Of a stretch of DNA of 15,241 nt, positions 8,005 through 14,042 are shown one piece after another. The translations under genes were made by a program, and so were the position numbers. How positions within the stretch are numbered: the stretch's first letter is position 1; each line of letters begins with the position of its first letter. The DNA comes from an uncultured Campylobacter sp. Lineage in GTDB: Bacteria; Campylobacterota; Campylobacteria; Campylobacterales; Campylobacteraceae. The stretch spans positions 1-15,241 of the forward strand of contig NZ_CALKZP010000035.1 in NCBI RefSeq assembly GCF_938002845.1, written 5' to 3'. The notes beneath the pieces were generated by a model that had not been told where the DNA came from, did no database searches, and saw only the letters and a list, made by a program, of their open reading frames with translations.

Positions 8005-8334
8005 CTAAAAAACCACCACTAAAAACCACTTAAACGGCACCGGCGCGAAGATCGCGTGCGGCAAGCCCGCAGGCATAACGATGCTTTGCCCCGCTTTTAC
8101 GCGGTGTTTCTGCCCGTCGATCGTGAAATCACCCTCCCCCTCAAGCACGTAAACGAACGCGTCGCCGTCGGATTTGTGCGAGCTGATCTCCTCGCCGCCG
8201 TCAAAGGCGAAAAGCGTCATATTTAGCGCAGGATTTTGCGCGAGGGTGCGCGAAATCACCTTGTGAGGGGATACTTCGACTAGCGAAGCAAGCTCTACAG
8301 CCTTAGCGGCATCAATATTTTTGATATGTTGCAT
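8005..8334 (-). CDS. Small single-domain cupin protein
   Basis: A 109-residue cytoplasmic protein consisting of one cupin barrel. Motif 1 is recognisable at residues 47-66 (Gly47, His53, YVLEGEG) and motif 2 at 82-95 (Gly82, MPAGLPHAI with His93). The usual metal-binding HxH...E is incomplete: the second His is Ser55 and the Glu position holds Asp58 or Ala59, so metal binding may be altered or lost. The closest general type is the small cupins often annotated as cupin domain-containing protein; no substrate can be named. Start at the ATG 8332-8334 with AAGGAG 5 nt before it. It lies 66 nt after the NnrS-family gene in the same direction, so it may be the last gene of that operon, but it also has its own possible -10. 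Confidence 0.85.
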   Translation of the reverse strand: MQHIKNIDAAKAVELASLVEVSPHKVISRTLAQNPALNMTLFAFDGGEEISSHKSDGDAFVYVLEGEGDFTIDGQKHRVKAGQSIVMPAGLPHAIFAPVPFKWFLVVVF

Positions 8335-8362
8335 AAGCTCTCCTTGAAATGAAATTTGATCG

Positions 8363-8368
8363 ATTGTA
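8363..8368 (-). promoter_or_regulatory. Candidate -10 of the cupin gene
   Basis: The minus strand reads TTTTAGCTACAATCG, one mismatch from TATAAT, 28 nt before the cupin ATG. A small AT hairpin (GCTAAA/TTTAGC) overlaps its upstream side. Confidence 0.4.
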
Positions 8369-8400
8369 GCTAAAATTTAGCAAGCCCGCTTTGATGAGCA

Positions 8401-11400
8401 TCAATCCGGATCCGCGCTGAAAGGATTTTTCAGAAAGATCGGGATGAAATTTATCAGATATAGCGCGACCGCGGCGATAAAAAGCGCCGCGGGGATCATC
8501 ACGTATAAAACAAAGCTCTCGCCCGCAAAAACGGCTCTTAAACCTCCCGCGAGTAGAGCCAAAACGAGCGCCGCGCGGCTTAGGCGCGGGAAGTTTAGCG
8601 GCGAAATTCCGCTGTGGCGCTGTCCGGCGATCATCCCTACGAAAAGTATCGCTCCATACATATAGCAGATCGCGATGACGTGCAGCGGCGCGGCAGCATA
8701 CCCCCCGCGGATCAGCGCCGCGCCCAGCCACAGGTATCCCGCCGCGCACGCAGCCTGCAACGCGTAGTAAAACGCCATATAGTGGCGGCTTAGAATTTCG
8801 GCGTAGTGCAGTTCGCGAAGCTTCGCCAAAAACAAAAACCCGATACCAAGCGCGATAAATCCGCATGCCGCCTCGCTTAAAAAGGGCGTTGCGAGCGCCA
8901 AAGCGAAGGCGAGGAAAGCGGCTAAATTTTTGTAGATAAAATTTGGAATAAAAACGGCGTCCTTCAGCCCGCCCTCTCTTAGCGCTTCGTTGCCGATGAC
9001 GACGCTTATGCGGTAGCTTACGACGGCGATTGCCGCGACGTTGATATGCACGAAGCTGAGTAAAAACTTCTCATCCCCGCTCGCGCCGTAGGCTGCAGAG
9101 CAGGCGCAAAACGCCGCTAAGACCGCTAGGATGCTAAAATTATTCGAGTTTTTATCCAACCACAAAAGCCGCGCCGCAAAGATAAAAAATACCGCCCAAA
9201 ATAGCGCCACAATCGTAGCCACAAGCCGTAAATTTAAAAAACTCGCGATAAAAGCTGCGATCAGGCAGGCGGCAAAGGCGAGCGAAACGGGCTTTAGCGA
9301 GCCCTCGAAGTTCGTCCAATCGGGCAGCGCGGTAAGCAAAAACGCCGCGTAGATGCACGAAGGCGCCAAAAATAGAAAGTAAAACTTATGAGCGCCGACA
9401 TAATCGATCGCCAGCGCATCGGGTGCTAAAAAGCTAAGCGCGCCCAGCGCCGCAAAAAAGCAGGCGCAAAGAACGAAGGCGCGCATCGGATGGGAGAAAA
9501 AATTCCTAGCGCGCTCGTCTTTAAATTTAGGCGCGTAAAAGCCCAGCTCTTCGCGCTTTCCTGCAGAGTTCGGCTCCGCTTGATTATCCTGCGTGGAATT
9601 AGCCTTAAAATTCCGATCGGAATTCTTGAGCTCCTGCGACGAAACTGGCTCTGTTTGGTTTTGCGTGGAGTTAGCTTTGGAATTCCGATCGGAATTTTTA
9701 GAGCTTTGCGAGAAGTTTTGAACAGAATTTGGCTCGGCGCTTCTTCCGTTTTGTGAGAAATCCCACGCGAAATTTTGATTTTTAAAGTTTTGCGCGGAGG
9801 CGGGTTTGGAATTTTGACTTTGATCGGAGCTTTTAACGCTTTGTAAGAAGCTTAGCGGTAAATTCCGTTCGGAATTTTTAATGTTCTGCGAGAAACTCGG
9901 TTTGGAATTTGGCTCGGCACTTCTGCCACTTTGCGAAAAACCCTGAGTAGAATTTTGATCGTAGATTTTACCGTTTTGCGGAAAGCTCGACAAAGAATTT
10001 TGATCAAAATTCTTGATACTTTGTAAAAAAACCTGAGCGGAATTTTGATTTTTAAAGCCTCGCACGGGCTCTGCCTCCGAATTGCGATCGGAATTTTTGG
10101 CACTCTGTGAGAGATTTTGCTCGAAATTTTGCTTGAAATTCTTAGCGCTCTGCGGGAATTTCGGCTCAAAATTTCGGCCCGAATTTCCGAAGCCTTGCAT
10201 AGACCCAACTTCCCTACCGCGAGCGGAATTCCAAAAATTTTGTATAAAATTTAAAGCGGAAATTTTACAATTTTGCACGGGCTCGGCTTCCAAGCCCCGG
10301 TCAAAATTTTTAAAATTTTGTGTAAAATCCGAGGCACAAACTTTAGAATTTTGCGCAAATTCGTAATTTCTGTATCCGAGGCCGGGTCCGCACGGCGCAC
10401 CAACCGCACTCTCAAAGTAAAATCTACGCGGCGCGGGAATTTTATTTTCAGGGCCCAGTCTGCCCGGCGTGCGGGTCTCGCGCCCAAAACTCGTCAAATT
10501 GTACGGACCGGCGCTCTTCTTGGCACCTTCGCCGGCGCGGATTTGCTTTTTTAAATTTACAAATTGCGAGGCGGCGAGGTTAAATTTCTTCAAATTTACG
10601 GGGCTAAAATTCTTAAAATCGCGCGCGACATGTAAATTCAAAAAATTCTGCACCGCACAAAAGGTGCCTAGAGTGGGATTTTGCTCGCTACCTAGCCCAC
10701 TTGCATCGCAAAACAGCGAGTGGCAGGCACCCAAAATAGTTTTTTGAGTGCTACACTTCGCGCTAAATCCGCATGTATCAAAACCGCAACGTAGAAAGGT
10801 GTCTCGGTTCGCGCCAAATTTGAAGTACAAATGAACGCTCTGCTTCGTGCCAACGCGACGCAAGCAAATGCCTGCATTGAAATTGCGCTGCGAGCGTCCG
10901 CTCATACTAGATTGCAAACGGCCGTTCGTGCTAGAGCTGCGTCGCAAGCTGACACTCCTGCTAGGGTCGCGGCGTGAGTGGACATCTCGGTTCGCGCCAA
11001 CGCGCCGTAAGCAAGCGCTCGCGCTAGAGCCGCAGTAAGTATCGCTGCTAAATTGCGCTAAATTGCGCGCGGTAAAACCGTAGCACACTACGCCGTTCAA
11101 GAGCACGCTCACGCTATAATCGCAGTTCGCACGGCTGCGCAGTTCGTATTTCGGTGTGATAAAACCGCAGTGCCCCGTATCCTGTAAGAGGCTGTGTCTG
11201 CCCGCGCCGACATCGCGGCATCTAGTACTTCGTAAGAGCCCGTGTCTGCGTATGCCTAGATCGTCGCATCTAGCGATCGGCAAGTGCCCGTGTTCGTACG
11301 CGCCCGGATCGCGATGCGCGCCAAAGCCCCGCTCGTCCGCGCCTAGACCGCAACGTAAGTTTAAATTTCGTGCGGAGCCTCCATATTTGCGCGCATTAAA

Positions 11401-11418
11401 GATAAAATTTCTACTCAT
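8401..11418 (-). CDS. nnrS: NnrS-family membrane protein with a ~635-residue repetitive N-terminal extension
   Basis: A 1005-codon open frame. Residues about 635-1005 are a hydrophobic, roughly twelve-helix NnrS-family protein: FFSHPMRAF entry, YAAFLLTALPDWTN (family pattern AGFLLTAVPNWT) and LHVIAICYMYGAILFVGM followed by RHSG. NnrS proteins are haem/copper membrane proteins tied to nitric oxide and denitrification, regulated by Fnr-like NnrR. Residues 1-634 are unlike any NnrS N-terminus known to me: 1-350 are rich in Arg, Cys, His and Gly and contain degenerate repeats; 352-620 are an Asn/Ser/Gln-rich array with 15-residue spacing. The ATG at 11416-11418 overlaps the ATPase stop by 8 nt and has GGGGGAG 9 nt upstream, supporting translation from there. 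No Met lies between residue 407 and 645, so a normal-length NnrS would need an internal GTG/TTG-type start, and I see no good one. It may be a genuine fusion or repeats that happen to stay open because the units are multiples of three. Confidence 0.7.
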   Translation of the reverse strand: MSRNFIFNARKYGGSARNLNLRCGLGADERGFGAHRDPGAYEHGHLPIARCDDLGIRRHGLLRSTRCRDVGAGRHSLLQDTGHCGFITPKYELRSRANCDYSVSVLLNGVVCYGFTARNLAQFSSDTYCGSSASACLRRVGANRDVHSRRDPSRSVSLRRSSSTNGRLQSSMSGRSQRNFNAGICLRRVGTKQSVHLYFKFGANRDTFLRCGFDTCGFSAKCSTQKTILGACHSLFCDASGLGSEQNPTLGTFCAVQNFLNLHVARDFKNFSPVNLKKFNLAASQFVNLKKQIRAGEGAKKSAGPYNLTSFGRETRTPGRLGPENKIPAPRRFYFESAVGAPCGPGLGYRNYEFAQNSKVCASDFTQNFKNFDRGLEAEPVQNCKISALNFIQNFWNSARGREVGSMQGFGNSGRNFEPKFPQSAKNFKQNFEQNLSQSAKNSDRNSEAEPVRGFKNQNSAQVFLQSIKNFDQNSLSSFPQNGKIYDQNSTQGFSQSGRSAEPNSKPSFSQNIKNSERNLPLSFLQSVKSSDQSQNSKPASAQNFKNQNFAWDFSQNGRSAEPNSVQNFSQSSKNSDRNSKANSTQNQTEPVSSQELKNSDRNFKANSTQDNQAEPNSAGKREELGFYAPKFKDERARNFFSHPMRAFVLCACFFAALGALSFLAPDALAIDYVGAHKFYFLFLAPSCIYAAFLLTALPDWTNFEGSLKPVSLAFAACLIAAFIASFLNLRLVATIVALFWAVFFIFAARLLWLDKNSNNFSILAVLAAFCACSAAYGASGDEKFLLSFVHINVAAIAVVSYRISVVIGNEALREGGLKDAVFIPNFIYKNLAAFLAFALALATPFLSEAACGFIALGIGFLFLAKLRELHYAEILSRHYMAFYYALQAACAAGYLWLGAALIRGGYAAAPLHVIAICYMYGAILFVGMIAGQRHSGISPLNFPRLSRAALVLALLAGGLRAVFAGESFVLYVMIPAALFIAAVALYLINFIPIFLKNPFSADPD
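9560..10365 (-). repeat. In-frame degenerate 45-bp (15-residue) tandem repeats
   Basis: In the NnrS-family frame, units begin at residues 421, 436, 464, 479, 494, 509, 524, 554 and 569; most steps are 15 residues or 30. Unit examples: FSQSGRSAEPNSKPS, FSQNIKNSERNLPLS, FLQSIKNFDQNSLSS. Higher-order copies also lie at multiples of 45 bp: the GRSAEPNS unit recurs at 180 bp (residues 494 and 554) and FKNQN at 270 bp (455 and 545). The left flank to residue 352 holds more diverged units (FTQNFKNFDRG, FIQNFWNSARG). Confidence 0.85.
10760..11400 (-). repeat. Degenerate in-frame repeats in the Arg/Cys/His-rich N-terminal part
   Basis: Three 16-residue (48-bp) units are adjacent at residues 42-57, 58-73 and 74-89 (EHGHLPIARCDDLGIR, RHGLLRSTRCRDVGAG, then RHSLLQDTGHCGF...), bases 11152-11295. 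Further left, ACLRRVGANRDVH (135-147) and ICLRRVGTKQSVH (184-196) are 147 bp apart, and the 16-nt word tctcggttcgcgccaa occurs at 10802 and 10985 (183 bp apart). All spacings are multiples of three. GF motifs after Cys or Tyr recur (CGFIT, YGFTA, CGFDT, CGFSA). Confidence 0.75.
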
Positions 11419-12103
11419 AATAGCTCACTCCCCCAAACTGCTCGCTTACCACGCGCTCTTCGTACCGCTCGTCGCGCGCGCTTAGCGGCTCGTCCAGGCT
11501 CACGACGCGCCTAAGCCCCATCCCTTTGGACTCAAGCTCGATGATCTCGTGGCTTAGGCGTGCGGCTTCGAAGCGGTCGTGGGTCACCAAAAGGCAGGCA
11601 AGCCCCTCGCGCTCGATCTTTGAGACTAAAATTTCGATCAGTACGCCGCGCAGATCACGATCTAGACCTACAAACGGCTCATCAAGCAGCGCCAGATCGC
11701 AGCCGCTAAGGATCGTGCGTAAAAATGCCGTGCGCTTTTGCATGCCGCCGCTTAGCTCGCGCGGGAATTTATTCAGATCGCTCGGGCTTAGCCCGATCTT
11801 TGCGGCGAGGGCGTAAATTTCGTTCACGCCCGCGGGGCTAAAAATTTCGATATTTTTAAGCGCCGTGAGGTTTGGTAGCAGGCGGTTTTCTTGAAACAAA
11901 AAGCTGATTTTCTTAAAGCCGTTTTCGATCTGCCCGCTTTTTTTATCCTCCAGCCCGCAGACCAGCCGCAAAAGCGAAGTCTTGCCGCAGCCGCTGGGGC
12001 CAAAAAGCGTCTTTACTTCACCCGCGCGTAGCTGCAGCGAAAAATCTGAAATTATAACGTCGCGCAGAATTTCGTAGCGCAGATTTGAAATTTTTAGCAT
12101 CAT
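11411..12103 (-). CDS. ABC transporter ATP-binding protein (nitrate/sulfonate/taurine-type family)
   Basis: The nucleotide-binding subunit that powers the importer encoded with it, on the inner face of the membrane. In 230 residues all ABC motifs are intact: Walker A GPSGCGKT (35-42), Q-loop Gln71 in FLFQENRLLP, signature LSGGMQ (117-122), Walker B LALLDEP with Asp141/Glu142, and H-loop His175 in LVTHD. It is of the SsuB/TauB size class. It starts with ATGATG; the first ATG overlaps the permease stop as ATGA, with GGAG 3 nt (first ATG) or 6 nt (second) upstream, so initiation may use the second. Its stop overlaps the start of the NnrS-family gene. The C-terminal 30 residues (after GLRRVVSLDEPL) extend beyond the core. 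Substrate cannot be read from this subunit. Confidence 0.93.
   Translation of the reverse strand: MMLKISNLRYEILRDVIISDFSLQLRAGEVKTLFGPSGCGKTSLLRLVCGLEDKKSGQIENGFKKISFLFQENRLLPNLTALKNIEIFSPAGVNEIYALAAKIGLSPSDLNKFPRELSGGMQKRTAFLRTILSGCDLALLDEPFVGLDRDLRGVLIEILVSKIEREGLACLLVTHDRFEAARLSHEIIELESKGMGLRRVVSLDEPLSARDERYEERVVSEQFGGVSYYE
11428..11434 (-). promoter_or_regulatory. Ribosome binding site for the extended NnrS-family start
   Basis: GGGGGAG on the minus strand, 9 nt before the ATG at 11418 and inside the end of the ATPase gene. The stop TAG (11411-11413) lies 2 nt after that ATG, giving stop/start coupling. It is the main argument that the long frame is used. Confidence 0.5.
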
Positions 12104-12897
12104 CTACTCCACGGCATCAGTAAAATTTCAAGCGGCTTAGTCACGAGATAATCGAAAAGCGCCGTAAAGGCTATGACTAGGCACACGTAGGCCATGACCT
12201 CGACCGTATCGATATTTACGCGCGCTTCGGCGATCTTTGCGCCGATACCGTCGTTCGCACCCAAAAGCTCCGCCATTACAAGCACCTTCGCGCCGTTGCT
12301 GACCGCGACGTAGATCGCGGGAAGCAACCGCTCGATTAGGTGCGGCGCGTAGAGGTAGCGCAGTTTTTTTAAAATTGAGCTTTTGTAGCTGTCGAAAAGC
12401 TCGGTGTATTCGGTGCTCACGCTAGCCATCGCCTGCGCCGCGGACGCAAAAGTCATCGGCGCGACGACGATAACGACGGTAAAAAGCACGCTTGTATCGC
12501 CGAAATGAAACCAAAATATCGCAAGCACGATCCAAACGATGGGCGGCGTCGAGAGAAGCACGGTAATTAGCGGGTTTAAAAAGGCTCGCAGGCTTTTGAA
12601 ATACCCCGCCGCAAGCCCACTGCAAATCCCTGCAAAAAGCGCGAGGAAGGTGCCTGCAAGCGCACGCTTAAGCGACAGGGCTAGATCGTTTGCGGCGAAA
12701 TTTTTTAAAATTTCGCACGCCTTAGAAAAAACAGCCGCTGGTTCTGGCAGAATAAGCGGCCCGTAAGCCTCGCTCGCCACCTGCCAAAGGGCTATGAAAA
12801 AGCACACCGCCCCTAGGCTCGCAAAGCCGCCCCACAGATAATCTATGACGTAAAACGCGGGGTTTTGAGCTTTGCGAATTTTATCGATTTTTAGCAT
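12100..12897 (-). CDS. ABC transporter permease (binding-protein-dependent type, SsuC/TauC-like)
   Basis: Inner-membrane channel subunit of 265 residues with about six helices: a first helix at residues 24-43 after a short basic N-terminus, then the BPD_transp_1 region from about 75 to 260. The EAA-type loop that contacts the ATPase is at the segment LFDSYKSSILKKLRYLYAP, followed by LLPAIYVAVSNGAKVLVMAELLG, which is the usual layout although the EAA residues themselves are degenerate. The ATG at 12895-12897 overlaps the TAA of the substrate-binding gene by 7 nt and the stop overlaps the ATPase start by 4 nt, so the three are translationally coupled. Family membership is firm; the substrate is unknown. 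Confidence 0.93.
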   Translation of the reverse strand: MLKIDKIRKAQNPAFYVIDYLWGGFASLGAVCFFIALWQVASEAYGPLILPEPAAVFSKACEILKNFAANDLALSLKRALAGTFLALFAGICSGLAAGYFKSLRAFLNPLITVLLSTPPIVWIVLAIFWFHFGDTSVLFTVVIVVAPMTFASAAQAMASVSTEYTELFDSYKSSILKKLRYLYAPHLIERLLPAIYVAVSNGAKVLVMAELLGANDGIGAKIAEARVNIDTVEVMAYVCLVIAFTALFDYLVTKPLEILLMPWSR

Positions 12898-13850
12898 AGA
12901 AAAAACTCGTCCTTAGGCATCGCGCCGCCGAGGAGCTTAGGATTAAATTCCATCAAAATTTCATAAAATTTCAAAAGCTCGTCCTTGATCTCGCTAGGCT
13001 TTTTGACGCACAAATTCGACGTATCGATACTCATAAATATCGCAGGCGGCGGCGCAGGGAAGAAATTTGTCCCGATCGCCGCGGCGCTTTGTTTGTTCGC
13101 TTTGATCCACGCAAGCGCGTCTGTCAGATCGGCATTTAAAATTTCAAAATCCGCCTTTTTCGCGGCGTAAAAATCGGTATCAGCGATGATGCCTGCTTGC
13201 GGGATTATGGGCTTTACCGAAAACGCCTGCGCCCACATATCGCTTAAATTTGCTCCTCGCTGTACGGCGATGCCTGACACTTTGCCCTTTAAGATCATAG
13301 CGCTTGCTAGCGGCTCGACCGTGATCGCGACATCGTAGTCCTTAGCCAAAAACAGCTGCGCGCTCTCTGCGGGGCTGGCGGTATAGTCGATATTCAGCCC
13401 GCTAATGCCCTGCTTTTTCGCTATGGCTCGCACGATGATGTCTAGCATATCGTTTTTAAAAGGCATGACGATCTTTTTGCCCTTCAGCTGCGCAAATTCC
13501 GTTATCTTCTCGCCCTTGCTCATCACGAAATTTAGCCCCTCGGTGAGGATATTTACCATGCCGATCTTGCGCCCCTGATTTGCGAGGTTCACCCCCACGT
13601 TGCTAGGGCTCATCATGACCTTGTACTCGCCGTTTGCCACGCCTGCGCGCAGCTGATCGGGATCGCGCCAAAGCTCGAGTTTGGCGTCGTATTTTTTGCC
13701 GATCTGCCCCTGCATGCACGCAACGCCGATGATGAGGCTAGGCATCGCAGGCGCGCCGTAGATAGTAAAAGCTTCCTTTGCAAAAAGAGGGCTAGCAAGC
13801 CCGCTAGCCGCCAACGCAGACGTTAGTTTTAAGAAATTTCTTCTTTGCAT
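12891..13850 (-). CDS. ABC transporter substrate-binding protein with Tat-type signal (NMT1/SsuA-like)
   Basis: Periplasmic binding protein of 319 residues, first gene of the operon. It begins MQRRNFLKLTSALAASGLA, a twin-arginine signal (RRNFLK) with a likely cut after Ala24 (SPLFA). Tat export suggests it folds in the cytoplasm, perhaps with a cofactor or ligand. The mature part has the periplasmic binding protein type II layout of the NMT1/THI5 and SsuA/TauA group: VANGEYKVMMSPSNVGVNLANQG in the first lobe, FAQLKGKKIVMPFKNDMLDIIVRAI at the crossover and YDVAITVEPLASAM in the second lobe. It ends in GGAMPKDEFFLC. Start at the ATG after GAGGAGAAA. Ligand unknown: nitrate, sulfonates, thiamine precursors and others are carried by related systems. 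It ends in an overlap with the permease gene. Confidence 0.92.
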   Translation of the reverse strand: MQRRNFLKLTSALAASGLASPLFAKEAFTIYGAPAMPSLIIGVACMQGQIGKKYDAKLELWRDPDQLRAGVANGEYKVMMSPSNVGVNLANQGRKIGMVNILTEGLNFVMSKGEKITEFAQLKGKKIVMPFKNDMLDIIVRAIAKKQGISGLNIDYTASPAESAQLFLAKDYDVAITVEPLASAMILKGKVSGIAVQRGANLSDMWAQAFSVKPIIPQAGIIADTDFYAAKKADFEILNADLTDALAWIKANKQSAAAIGTNFFPAPPPAIFMSIDTSNLCVKKPSEIKDELLKFYEILMEFNPKLLGGAMPKDEFFLC

Positions 13851-13903
13851 TTTCTCCTCTTTTCATTCCTGCCAAACGGCAAGATTTTGATAATCGATGT
13901 GCA

Positions 13904-13909
13904 ATTATA
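13904..13909 (-). promoter_or_regulatory. Predicted -10 element of the ABC/NnrS operon
   Basis: The minus strand reads TTTTTGATATAATTGC, a consensus TATAAT preceded by a T-run. It gives a start near 13897 and a leader of about 47 nt before the substrate-binding gene. Confidence 0.7.
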
Positions 13910-13931
13910 TCAAAAACAGGAGTGATTCGGT

Positions 13932-13945
13932 TTGATTAAGCTCAA
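13932..13945 (-). promoter_or_regulatory. Crp/Fnr-type operator at class II position
   Basis: TTGATTAAGCTCAA matches the Fnr consensus TTGAT-N4-ATCAA at nine of ten positions. The gap to the -10 on the minus strand is 22 nt and the centre lies 41.5 nt from the predicted start, the classical geometry for activation by an Fnr/NnrR-like protein. It lies in the divergent region and could also touch ilvD, but it is about 80 nt upstream of the ilvD start. Confidence 0.6.
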
Positions 13946-14008
13946 TAGTCCTGCTTTAAATTTTAACGCCTAAAATTTAAAACGCCCCGCAGCGGTAAAA
14001 TTTTATGC

Positions 14009-14014
14009 TAAAAT
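14009..14014 (+). promoter_or_regulatory. Predicted extended -10 element of ilvD
   Basis: TTTTATGCTAAAATGG contains TAAAAT with a TG one base upstream (extended -10), 28 nt before the ilvD ATG. AAGGA at 14032-14036 is the ribosome site. Confidence 0.55.
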
Positions 14015-14042
14015 GGAGAAAATTTCAATTCAAGGACATAAA

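Noticed and set aside
8312..8866. A 184-codon minus frame overlapping the cupin start and the NnrS-family C-terminus
   Set aside because: Its product is Arg-rich with no family features, and it runs antisense in phase to a clearly conserved membrane protein frame; it is a shadow frame.
9560..10365. Regularly spaced repeats that might be a CRISPR array
   Set aside because: Units are degenerate throughout with no constant repeat alternating with unique spacers, they stay in one reading frame, and no cas genes are present.
10273..11038. Open frames on the plus strand and in other minus frames across the repeat region
   Set aside because: They follow from the repeat composition, lack good ribosome sites and resemble no known protein; the long minus frame explains the region better because it continues into NnrS and is coupled to the ATPase gene.
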